From Larix kaempferi (taxonomy: Eukaryota > Streptophyta > Pinopsida > Pinales > Pinaceae), in contig BSBM01000036.1 in NCBI GenBank assembly GCA_027924585.1, positions 4,023,001-4,087,000 on the forward strand: a DNA stretch of 64,000 bases. Direction: 5' to 3'. The notes under the pieces are model-generated. The model had not been told where the DNA came from and did not search any database. It saw only the letters and a program-made list of their open reading frames with translations. The position numbers and the translations under genes are program-made. How positions within the stretch are numbered: position 1 is the first letter of the stretch; each line of letters starts with the position of its first letter. Positions 11,813 through 21,327 of the stretch are shown here, piece after piece.

Positions 11813-12742
11813 ATGGACGGAAGGTCTTCCAGCAGCACAATTTGGAGCAGATTGCTGAGAGGAGAAGAGAAGGACGAGCAGGTGGATCAGCTGCTCGCAC
11901 AGTTCCAAGATGAAAGTGCACTGCAGCTTAGTCTCGACTCCCACAGGTCGGCCAAACCCTTAAATTCATCGCTGAATTCAGATATTGGAGGCTTCGATTA
12001 CGCTGGTCTTGACGACGAATTAGCCCGTCGATATTCGAGGCTCAAAGCTCCACCTCCTGCAAAACCCCAAATTGGTAAGTCCACCAGACCCCAAATTGGA
12101 GATAAGAAGGAAAATAATGATTTAGAAAACGGCATAGATAACGATCGAAGGACACAGAGTGACCTAGAAAACGATCTAAATTTGGTTGGGGGTGTGGGAG
12201 AAAAGGAAGGAATTGGCAGGAAATCTAGGGTTCTAGTTGATGAAGACGAGGAGAAAATTTTAGGAAAAGAACTTGCATTGAGATTGGCGGCATTGAAAAC
12301 CCCTTCAAATGCTGAAAATCTTGCAATTAATGAGGGCCAGGGTTTGACCGTACCCCAGGGAGGTCAGGGGTTTGATTCCCGTGAGACAAGTTTAGGGATC
12401 CAGAAAGAAAAGAGTGGTGATTATGGAGAAACGGGTTCTGTGAAGCAAAACAAACCTGATTCCGAAGAGGAACAAGTGCAGAGGCTTCTAGCTTCTCTTC
12501 AGGATGCCATTAAGCTTGAGAGGAGTAATGTTTCAGGGATTTCTTCTTCTCCATGTCGGTTTAACAATGACGAAGAAGGGATCTCCGAATCTGAGGTAGA
12601 GAATATTGTGGAGTGGGCAAAAGACGCAGCTCGTCTCGGGCTTCCTGATTCCGAAGAAGAGGAAGATGATGATGATAATTATGACGATGAAAGCGATTGC
12701 AGTGAAAAACAGAGTGCAGGAACAAGAAAGGCCAACAAATAA
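11813..12742 (+). CDS. Acidic protein with two MIM1-like motifs (ANCHR-like?)
   Basis: This is an intact 309-residue frame from ATG 11813 to TAA, with no internal stop, unlike everything around it. Residues 70-78 (LARRYSRLK) and 154-162 (LALRLAALK) fit the MIM1 pattern LxxRLxxLK, by which ESCRT-III-related proteins bind MIT domains such as that of VPS4. The first has Tyr at the second hydrophobic position. A short PQIG duplication lies near 85-96. Residues about 214-237 and 256-275 are predicted helices. The C-terminus is strongly acidic (about 276-294, runs of Glu and Asp) followed by a basic tail. The human abscission regulator ANCHR (ZFYVE19) also carries MIM1 motifs, but no FYVE finger is visible here, so orthology is only a suggestion. 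A role in ESCRT or cytokinesis is inference. Confidence 0.75.
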   Translation: MDGRSSSSTIWSRLLRGEEKDEQVDQLLAQFQDESALQLSLDSHRSAKPLNSSLNSDIGGFDYAGLDDELARRYSRLKAPPPAKPQIGKSTRPQIGDKKENNDLENGIDNDRRTQSDLENDLNLVGGVGEKEGIGRKSRVLVDEDEEKILGKELALRLAALKTPSNAENLAINEGQGLTVPQGGQGFDSRETSLGIQKEKSGDYGETGSVKQNKPDSEEEQVQRLLASLQDAIKLERSNVSGISSSPCRFNNDEEGISESEVENIVEWAKDAARLGLPDSEEEEDDDDNYDDESDCSEKQSAGTRKANK

Positions 12743-13597
12743 TTAATAATTTTCTCTGTATGTATTTATTCTGGTTTTGCACTAGGAATGTTTTTAAAAG
12801 GGATGCTTCATGGTTACATGGGAAGAATTATGTTACCATGCTTTCGTGGACTCAGCTGCCCATGAAGGGAACTGCTAGGAAAGGATCAAGCTCACTTTCA
12901 GCTAAGATGTGTTGAGAATGGGCATTTTAGTTTTATTTGTACTAAAGGCAGCCAAGAGAATTGAAGATTTACTAGATTTCACCTCTTATGTATGTTTATC
13001 AGAGCAGTTGCATAACCAGTGTCCTGCTTTGTATTTGATTTACAGAATTGTGTAAATGTACTCCATCGGGCAGATGCTTGTCTTTCGACATGGACCTATA
13101 AGGCATGTCTATGACTACTTGGATGCGAAGATATTTGATTTCGATCTGGCAATTTATAAAAAACCTGCATATTGCAGCAATTTGAGGTTTTCTTCTTTGT
13201 GATGCATAGAAGTTAAAACTAATCGGTTCTGTGACCAATGTATTTGGATTTTAAGCCCCTCCTATAGGCAACATTTAATACATTCAACTTTGTCTCTGAT
13301 GTTGGAACTCATCCTTTCAATGGTTTTCTTTCTATGAAACATAAGACACCTGCATACAACAGTTACTTAGGCTGGGTATTCTTTTGAGGACTGTAGTTTA
13401 TAACAGATAACTTATTAAGACTTTGGAATTTGGAACACTGGTTTTCTGTGAGTTCAATAGCAGTTTAATTTTGTTTCTGTTATCTTTTTTAATTCATATA
13501 ATTGCTTCATAGTTAAAAAGAGAAGGAGAGATTGGACACTAGTATTGTATTTGAGCTGCTATGGATTTATGGCATAGGGTTTGAATTCCAATATTAC
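12743..13597. other. 3' UTR of the MIM1-motif gene and intergenic DNA
   Basis: No frame of interest. Sequence immediately after the stop is T-rich and suits a plant 3' UTR. It ends at the presumed 3' end of a minus-strand LINE. Confidence 0.4.
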
Positions 13598-14890
13598 TTT
13601 TTGTTTTCAGGAAAAAAACATACTTTCTATTCATTAGAGCAGAAAATACAATCTTCAGGTGCTTTAAGCAAGGAGCAAAACAGAGCTACCTAGCTCATCA
13701 TAAGTCCCCAAAAAAACCTGTTAAGTTTCTGAAAACTGTCCTCCTGAACTTTTCTTTTCTTTCCATACAACCAACCTATACATATCCTAAAACTGCTAGC
13801 TGACAGAAATGATTATAAAAAATGTTAACAAGGAGCTGTCCAAGAAGAAGTCAGACTTCCCCTTCTGAATTCCTCCACACTGATCATGCCAATATGCAAT
13901 TCCAGAGCCTGTTTTGAGAGCTGATCGGCAACTATATTGAGTTCTCTGTCGACATGCTGAAAGGAAATCTGTTGAAATAACCCGCTTATCCTCTCCAAAT
14001 GGTTTGCTAACTGAATAAGGCCTATATATTGAATCTGAGATGATCCATGCATCCAGTTTATTACAAAAGCCGAGTCCCCAAATACTTGCATCTTCTGCAT
14101 CCCTAAGTCCGATGCCTTTCTGAACAGTTGAAATAAAGCTGAAAGTTCGGCCCAATTGTTTGCACCTTGTCCCAACGCACCTTTACCATAATAATAAAGC
14201 TTTTCCGAAAGGAATATGGCAAATCCAAAACCACAGAGGTGGTCCTTGCCTTGACAAGCACCTTCAAGAAAAGACCAAGGCAACTCCTTTTGGATTGATA
14301 ATGGCTTTACCATTCTCTCCCTAGACTGGTGCACAGATTGCCGATAGAACTGAAAGAGAGACATGACTTGAGAAGAAATCTAAACAATTTGATGCACCCC
14401 ACCTTCAAAAACAGTTTGGTTGTGGGCTATCCATATGCCCCAGGTAACTAAATGAGGTAGTGATCTAAATGTTTTAAGATCCTTCTTAGCAAAGAAGACT
14501 GCTAAGCAGTCCTCCACAGGATCTTGCAACCAAAGATCCAGAAGTTTTACCTTCCCTTCAATATATTTCCACAACTGCTGAGAATAGCTGCACTTTACAA
14601 AAACATGTACATTTGTTTCCTCTGCTTCTCTGCAGAGCAAACATATTCCCAGACCCTGTATTATGCCGTTGCAATCTGTCCCAAGTTAGAACTCTGTTAT
14701 TGAGAAGAAGCCATAAAAGTAGAATGCTTTTTGGGGTAGCTACCACTTTCCACAACTTCCCGCACCACCACTTCGACTGTTGAACCTCCCTAAATGCCAA
14801 TGATAAGTAACCCAACCGGGCCGAATAAGAATCCCCTTCTGTGTTAAAACTCCAGACTAAAGTATCAGGATTGAGATTGACACAAATGTG
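13598..14890 (-). mobile_element. LINE-1, 3' part (downstream of copia insertion)
   Basis: This is the distal end of a plant L1-type LINE read on the minus strand. The 5' part lies at 21328-25800, and the two are separated by the copia element. The T-rich stretch at 13598-13607 would be the poly(A) tail of the minus-strand element. No target duplication for the LINE itself was found. Confidence 0.75.
13825..14890 (-). pseudogene. LINE-1 ORF2 end: zinc finger-like and RNase H domains
   Basis: From 14890 downward the frame gives a reverse-transcriptase-associated zinc-binding region (LVWSFN...LGYLSL, W-rich, then a C-x2-C...H...C pattern). It is broken by a frameshift near 14640. After a TAG at 14380-14382 it continues as an archaeal-type RNase H (RVT_3). 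Visible RNase H signs are GFGFAIF, NNWAELSAL, VFGDSAFVINW and VDRELNIVADQLS. The first catalytic Asp of the usual DGA is Glu here (LEGAC). Plant L1 elements are known to carry such an RNase H after the reverse transcriptase. The domain order and the breakpoint fit ORF2 interrupted by the copia element. Confidence 0.8.
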
Positions 14891-15237
14891 TGTTGATTTT
14901 TTGTACCTAGGAAAGTGTTCTCCTAGCGACTTTTTGCCTAAGTCACTTAAAGGGGGGAAATAAAGTGACCCTTGCATTAAATGACTTGAGATGAGCATTT
15001 AATTAGACTTTAGAAAGTAAAGTCATTTTTTGGAAAAATTTAAGTGATGTGAGTGAAATTATTTTTAAATGAGATTTAATGAGCATTTAATATCATCCAC
15101 CCATCCAACTCAATCTCCACCGTTGGATTAGAAGACCACTCACTTACCCTAGGGTTTTCACTTTTCACCAAAAAGGCAAGTGGAGGCAAAAGAGATTCAT
15201 TCTTGTGAAAAGAGTGAAGAGAAGAGAGAAGTGAGAG

Positions 15238-15645
15238 GGCACAGAAATCGAGGCAGCTCCAAGGAGCAATTTTCTGGGCAGCACGAATTTCAAGGAGAGT
15301 TTTAGTACTGCATGGATCCCGAGGCACCATACAGCAAGATTTTGGGCACATTTTTCGAGGGAATACCCTGGGCACACATCCTGAGGCAGGGCACGGTTTT
15401 CTAGGCTGGTTGCTGGGCACATTTCTCGAGGCAAGATGCATGGGTTTCTAGACAGGAATCTGGGCACGTTTTCCAAGAAATTTTAGGCACATATTTTGAG
15501 GTCCTTACAGTCTGTACGGACTGTACTTTCTGGCACAGAAATCGAGACTGTTTTTCTACACAGATGTCGAGGTATTCAGCACAGAATTCGAGGTAGTTGG
15601 GCACAGAAAACGAGGCAGCAATTAGGCACAGTTTTCGAGGCAGCA
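15238..15645 (+). repeat. ~22-35-nt motif array in the copia 1 U3 (5' LTR)
   Basis: About 13 degenerate copies of GGGCACA-N(4-6)-TCGAGG follow one another upstream of the TATA box. Examples are at 15238 (gggcacagaaatcgagg) and near 15599 (gggcacagaaaacgagg). The array is also present in the 3' LTR. Position upstream of TATA suggests a promoter/enhancer role, as known for repeated boxes in tobacco Tnt1/Tto1 LTRs; that role is inference. Confidence 0.8.
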
Positions 15646-15719
15646 TTTGGGTGAAATTTTCTGGTTGAGATAAGTACATTTTTGACTGGAAATTGTTGTA
15701 CTGAAATTTGCTGAAGAAA

Positions 15720-15726
15720 TATAAAT
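15720..15726 (+). promoter_or_regulatory. TATA box of the copia 1 5' LTR
   Basis: TATAAAT is followed by a CTCTCTCT tract, and both are conserved in the 3' LTR at 21071-21077. It divides U3, with its motif array, from R/U5. Confidence 0.65.
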
Positions 15727-15974
15727 CTCTCTCTTTGACTGGTTTTCCCCTTGTGGGTTTTTCCAGGGCTATTGGCCAAAAAATTCTGAGTCTGAAATTA
15801 TTTATGGTGTGCATGAATATTTAATTTTTTGCCTATTATATTGATTTTTAACTGTGTTTTTAAAGTCTGAAAATAACATGTCAATTCTAGCCAACATGAA
15901 AAACTGGGTTGGGCATTAAACAATGGCAAGTTGACTTGTAAATTGGGTTGGGTTAAAATATTAGAAAACTTACA

Positions 15975-15986
15975 TGGTATCAGAGC
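15975..15986 (+). promoter_or_regulatory. Copia 1 primer-binding site (initiator tRNA-Met)
   Basis: TGGTATCAGAGC immediately follows the 5' LTR. It is the standard plant copia site complementary to the 3' end of initiator tRNA-Met. Confidence 0.95.
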
Positions 15987-16069
15987 TTGGGGGCAGAAAA
16001 CTAAACTTATTTCAGACATTCAATGATTTCTTCTGTTAGTGGGCAGCACCTTGTTGACTTGGCAGTGAG

Positions 16070-17377
16070 ATGGCTACAAGATTTAGGTTGGAAGATAGGT
16101 TAGATGGGACATGAAATTTTGTTCCATGGAAAGCTAGAATAATGCTGATTTTGGAAGAGAACGAGTTATGGGATGAAGTGGTAAACATTTCTACAGCTCA
16201 CCCTATTCAGATTTCCGCTTCTATAGATGCAACTGCATTGTCAGCCTTCAACAAGAAAGACTGTAAGGCTAGAAGAATTAATTTAGATGCAGTTAAAGAC
16301 CACATCATTCCCCACATTTCAGGTAAGGACCGTGCATTTCAAATGTGGGCAGCCTTGACTAGTTTATACCAGAGCACTAATGAGAACCGAAAGATGGTTC
16401 TAAGAGAGAAGCTGAAGGGTATAAAGATGAATGGTGGAGAGGGAGTGACATCTTACCTTACCAGGATATCTCAGGTGAGAGATGAGCTAGCAATAGTTGG
16501 GGAGGTAGTTTCTGACTCTGAGCTTGTGCAGACAGCAGTGAATGGGGCTTCCAAGCCTTGGGGTGCTTTTGTGCAGGCCATAGTGGGCAGGGAGAACTTA
16601 CCTTCTTGGGATAGATTGTGGGATGATTTTGTATAAGAGGAGACCAGGAGAGGTCTTGTACAGGGTAGCTCTTCACAGGGTAGGGAGGATGAGGAGAATG
16701 TGGCATTGACAACAAAGAGTAAGAAGAAGAAGAAGGGCCCCAAGCAGGGTGGGGCCAAGAAGCAGTAGGGTGGGCAGAAGAAAGACTTGAGTAAAATCAA
16801 GTGCTTTGCATGTCAGAGATTTGGGCACTATGCTTCACAGTGTCCAAAGAAGAAGAAGAAGCAGCAAACCGCAGCCTCAGCGGAAGTTGATGATTTTGGA
16901 GAGAGATTTCAGAGAGAGTTTTCTCTGTGTGCTGGACATGTTGAGAGAGAGAGAGCCTCTATAGTTACCAGCATTGATTTGGATATGGAGATGGAGTATT
17001 TTTTGTTGACTAGCCATCAGATGGGTGCATCCACCACTAGCACTTGGTATATTGACAGCGGAGCTTCGAGTCACATGACAGGTGCTCGAGAGATGTTCTC
17101 TGAGCTTTCACAGACAGGTACAAATGTAGAGGTTGTACTGGGAGATGACACCATTGTCAGAGCAGTTGGTCGTGGGACCATTACCTTTAAGAGGGAGTCT
17201 ATGAGGCCTATGATTCTGAGGGATCTGTTGTTTGTCCCTGGATTGAAAAAGAACTTGGTATCAGTTTCCACCATTGAGGATAGGGGTCTTGGGGTTTGTT
17301 TCTTGGACGGACGAGTGCAGGTATTCCCCAAGACTACAGGACTATCTACCTCCATGGACATTGGGGTTAGATGTTGA
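16070..17377 (+). pseudogene. gag: Copia 1 gag and protease, with stops
   Basis: One frame runs from ATG 16070. It starts with the typical copia gag motif region (DG...NF..WK), but a TGA at 16112-16114 interrupts it. The UBN2-type gag domain follows to 16636, where TAA ends the first stretch; TAG lies at 16766-16768. A CCHC zinc knuckle (CFACQRFGHYASQC) starts near 16802. The aspartic protease signature DSGAS is near 17059, and the protease-distal region VPGLKKNLVSVS follows. The frame ends at TGA 17375, beyond which the same frame continues into integrase. All breaks are stop codons; the frame itself is conserved. Confidence 0.9.
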
Positions 17378-18266
17378 AAGCTATACAAGCTCTTATTTCA
17401 GTCGCAACATGCTTTGGCACATAGCAACAACAGTGAGCTATGCGAGCTATGGCATCGGAGGATGGCCCACTTGTATCACCCAGCTTTGAGATTGTTGAGG
17501 AGTATGGTTACAGGTTTACCAGAGTTCAACACAGAGCAAAGTGATGTTTGTAGGGGTTGTGCTTTGGGAAAGTACACCAAGACTGCTTTTCCGAGCAGTG
17601 ACATCAGATCAACAGGAGTACTTGATTTGATCCATACAAATTTATGTGGTCCTATGTCATCAGTTTCCTTGACTGGATTTGAGTATTATATCTCTTTCAT
17701 TGATGACTACTCCAGGAAGACTTGGATCTACTTCTTGAGGAGCAAGAAGTCACCCTTAGTATTGAGGATCTTCCAAGAGTTCAAAGCTCTTGTGGAGAAT
17801 CAGACAGGGAGGAGGATTCGAGACCTAAGATCGGACAATGGGGGTGAGTATACCTCCAATGAGTTCAATGAGTTTTGCAGACAGGGGGGCATACAGAGAC
17901 AGTTGACAGTTCCATACACTCCTGAGCAGAATGGAGTAGCGGAAAGGAAGAACAGGACTATTCTGGGAGCAGCGAGAGCTATGCTTCTTATTTAGAGTCT
18001 TCCTTTCTTTCTTTGGGCAGAGGCTTGCAGTACTGCAGTTTACCTGTAGAACAGGAGTCCCCATCGTGCCTTGGGGGAGGAAGACTCCTGAGGAGATGTT
18101 CACAGGCAAGAAGCCTGAGGTTGGCCATTTTCGCATATTTGGTTGCTTGACTTACTCTCATGTCCCTTCTGAGAAGAGGACAAAGTTTGATCCCACTATA
18201 GAGAGAGGCATCTTTGTGGGCTATGATGAGACTTCGAAGGCTTACTGCATTTATCTTCCTGGCTAG
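17378..18266 (+). pseudogene. Copia 1 integrase, with stops and frameshift
   Basis: The GAG-pre-integrase zinc region (ELWHRRMAH...CRGCALGK) precedes the integrase core. DNGGEY and EQNGVAERKNRT supply the second Asp and the Glu of the DDE triad. The first position reads HTNLCGP, where the family has Asp, so the catalytic Asp is replaced by Asn. TAG at 17993-17995 and 18047-18049 and a one-base insertion in the G-run near 18072 break the frame. The remainder continues to TAG 18264-18266. Confidence 0.9.
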
Positions 18267-20285
18267 AAGAAGGTTGTTGTGAGGTGGGAAGTGAGATTTG
18301 AGGAGGAGAGAGCCTTCAGGAAGTCTAGAGAGTTGGAGCATGGGGAGCCACCGGCTTCCACACCTTAGGTGACACAGGGATCTTCAGTACAGATCACAGG
18401 TCCACAGGTTTCCGGAATGACTGGGTCACAGGCACAGGTTCTACCGGATTAGAGGTTTAGCCAGCAGGTACTCCAGGGACAGGTTCTGGTTCTCAGGTTA
18501 CAGGTTCACCAATGACTAGTTCACGGGCTACTGGTCCACAGGTTGTTGGACCATCTGCTTCTGGCAGTTCTTCAGATGAGGAGAGACCAGTTTGGGGGGA
18601 GTCTTCAAGGAAGTGGAAGCCTAAATGGCTTCGTGGTACCTTGGAGGAAGTAGAGGCATTTGGTAGGCCCCAGGAGGAGGTCAGGACAGTAGTGATGCTA
18701 GATAGATTGGGCATGGCTCTAGTTGCGAGTCTTCGTGATTCAGAGCCTTCCACATTTGAGGAGGCCTCTCAACATCAGGTTTGGAGAGATGCCATGATGG
18801 AAGAATACCATTCCATCATGAAGAATGATGCATGGGAGATAGTACTGAGACCAGAGGGGAAGTCTGTTGTAACTTCCAAGTGGATCTACAAGGTGAAGCA
18901 TGCTGCAGATGGCAATGTGGAGAAGTACAAGGCTCGTTTTGTGGCACGAGGGTTTTCACAGATAGAGGGAGTTGATTATGATGAGACCTTTGCGCCGGTT
19001 GCTCGTTATTCTTCCATCAGAGCAGTGATTTCTATAACAGCAGAGATGGGTTAGAAGATCCACCAGATGGATGTGAAGATCGCATTTCTCAATGGTCTTC
19101 TGCAGGAGGACGTTTACTTAGAGCAGCCACAGGGCTTTGAGATTCATGGGAGAGATTCTCATGTGTGCAGGCTGAGGAAAGCCTTGTATGGACTGAAGCA
19201 AGCTCCTAGAGCTTGGTACTCTAGGATTGATGCGTATTTGACATCGATGGGTTTTCAGAAGGGTGAGGCTGATCCCAACCTTTACTACATCGTGGTTGGT
19301 GGAGATCCTCTCATTCTTTTGTTATATGTTGATGATTTGTTTATCACTGGGGAGGAGCGTCTCATTGCACATTGCAAGAGAGACCTTACTACAGAGTACG
19401 GGATGACAAACATTGGGTTGATGCACTATTATATGGGGATGGAGGTTTGGCAGGAGCCTGGTCATATTTTTTTGGGACAGGGAAAGTATGCAGTAGATAT
19501 TTTGAGGAGATTTCGGATGGAGGATTGCAGGCCGATGTCCACACCTATGATCAACAACTGGAGGAAGCTTCATGCTTCTGAGGGTAAGTTGGTGGATCCT
19601 ACATTATACCGTCAGCTCATTGGGTCATTGATGTATTTGGTCAACACCAGGACAGACTTATGTTTTGCGGTGAACACTCTTAGTCAGTTCATGGTGGAGC
19701 CTAGGAGTGTGCACTGGGTAGCCGCGAAACATGTGTTGAGATACCTTGCAGGGATAGTGGACTATTGTTTAGACTACAGGGGTTCGGGTGGAGTCAATTT
19801 GGTTGGTTTCACAGATTCAGACTGGGTAGACAGTGTGATGGATCGGAAGAGCACTTCCAGTTGTTGTTTCAGTTTGGGCTCGGCAACAATGTCGTGGTTC
19901 AGTCGGAAGCAAAAGTCCGTTGCTTTGAGTTCTGCTGAGGCTGAGTATATGGCAGCCAGTCAGGCTACTTGCGAGGCACTGTGGCTTTGTAAGTTGTTGG
20001 TTGATTTATTTGATCAGGAGCTGAGACCTACAGTGATTTACTGTGACAATCAGAGTTGCATCCAACTCTCTGAGAATCCAATTTTCCATGACATGTCTAA
20101 GCACATAGAGATCAGATACCACTTCATCCGAGATTATGTTTAGAGAGGAGCTGTGGAGTTACAGTACATTTCCACTGATGAGTAGGTTGCAGATATTCTG
20201 ACGAAATCTTTTGGGGAGGGGCAAGTTTGTCTTCTTCAGGGACAAGTTGGGAGTGGTGCAAAACACCTTCCTCGGTAAGAGGGAG
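18267..20285 (+). pseudogene. Copia 1 reverse transcriptase and RNase H, with stops
   Basis: A Gln/Thr-rich linker with TAG 18366-18368 and a frameshift near 18450 leads into reverse transcriptase. Visible motifs are WIYKVKHAADG, QIEGVDYDETF, QMDVK.AFLNG, LYGLKQAPRAW and the catalytic YVDD near 19327. RNase H shows GFTDSDW, DRKSTSS, SSAEAEYMAA and HIEIRYHFIRD. In-frame TAGs occur at 19052, 20141 and 20183, the last two inside the conserved C-terminal VQRGAVEL/DEQVADILTK-type region. The end is out of frame. The polypurine tract AAGAGGGAG is at 20277-20285. Confidence 0.92.
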
Positions 20286-21327
20286 TGTTGATTTTTTGTA
20301 CCTAGGAAAGTGTTCCCCTAGTGACTTTTTGCCTAAGTCACTTAAAGGGGGGAAATAAAGTGATCCTTGCATTAAATGATGTGAGTAAAATTATTTTTAA
20401 ATGAGATTTAATGAGCATGTAATCTCATCCACTCATCCAACTCAATCTCCACCGTTGGATTAGAAGACCACTCACTTACCCTAGGGTTTTCACCAAAAAA
20501 ACAAGTGGAGGAAAAAGAGATTCATTCATGTGAAGAGAGTGAAGAGAAGAGAGAAGTGAGAGGGCACAGAAATCGAGGCTGCTCCAAGGATCAATTTTCT
20601 GGGCAGCACGAATTTCGAGGAGAGTTTTAGTGCTGCATGGATCCCGAGGCACCGTACATCAAGATTCTGGGCACATTTTTCGAGGGAATATCCTGGGCAC
20701 ATTTTTCGAGGGAATATCCTGGGCACACATCCCGAGGCAGGGCGCAGTTTTCCAGGCTGGTTGCTGGGCACATTTCTTGAGGCAAGAGGCATGAGTTTCT
20801 AGACAGGAATCTGGGCACGTTTTCCACGAAATTTTAGGCACAGATTTTGAGGTCCGTACAGTCTGTACGGACTGTACTTTCTGGCACAGAAATCGAGACT
20901 GTTTTTCTGCACAGACTTCGAGGTATTCAGCACAGAATTCGAGGTAGTTGGGCACAGAAAACGAGGCAGCAGTTAGGCACAGTTTTCGAGGCAGCATTTG
21001 GGTGAAATTTTCTGGTTGAGATAAGTACATTTTTGACTGGAAATTGTTGTACTGAAATTTGCTGAAGAAATATAAATCTCTCTCTCTCTGATTGGTTTTC
21101 CCCTTGTGGGTTTTTCCAGGGCTATTGGCCAAAAATTTCTGAGTCTGAAATTATTTATGGCGTGCATAAATATTTAATTTTCTGCCTGTTATATTGATTT
21201 TTAACTGTGTTTTTAAACTCTGAAAATAACATGTCATTTCCAGCCAACATGAAAAACTGGGTTGGGCATTAAACATTGGCAAGTTGACTTGGAAACTGGG
21301 TTGGGTTAAAATATCAGAAAACTTACA
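20286..21327 (+). repeat. Copia 1, 3' LTR
   Basis: The 1,042-bp copy of the 5' LTR has a deletion of about 60 bp near its start and one extra copy of the unit ggcacatttttcgaggg within the motif array (20562-20998). TATA is at 21071-21077. Substitutions between the LTRs are largely C/T or G/A. Confidence 0.95.

Larger units (their letters stand above)
14891..15974 (+). repeat. Copia 1, 5' LTR
   Basis: The 1,084-bp LTR has TG...CA ends. It contains a repeat array at 15238-15645, a TATA box at 15720-15726 (TATAAAT) and a CT-rich start region. It has about 60 bp near 14985-15050 that the 3' LTR lacks. Confidence 0.95.
14891..21327 (+). mobile_element. Ty1/copia element 1, complete but defective
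   Basis: Total length is 6,437 bp. It begins TGTTGA and ends TTACA, with LTRs at 14891-15974 and 20286-21327. A perfect 5-bp target duplication ATGTG sits at 14886-14890 and 21328-21332. A primer-binding site and polypurine tract are in place. The coding region follows the Ty1/copia order gag, protease, integrase, reverse transcriptase, RNase H, but carries many stops and at least two frameshifts. It lies inside ORF2 of a minus-strand LINE. Confidence 0.95.

Noticed and set aside
15238-15645. CRISPR-like array (regular short repeats)
   Set aside because: Units are degenerate, spacers are not unique sequences of constant length, there are no cas genes, and it lies in an LTR of a plant retrotransposon.
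15076-15814. Overlapping minus-strand frames in the copia 1 LTR with repeated Cys/Pro/Asn motifs
   Set aside because: They arise from the tandem box array read in reverse; the same pseudo-protein appears in the 3' LTR. There is no start context or domain.
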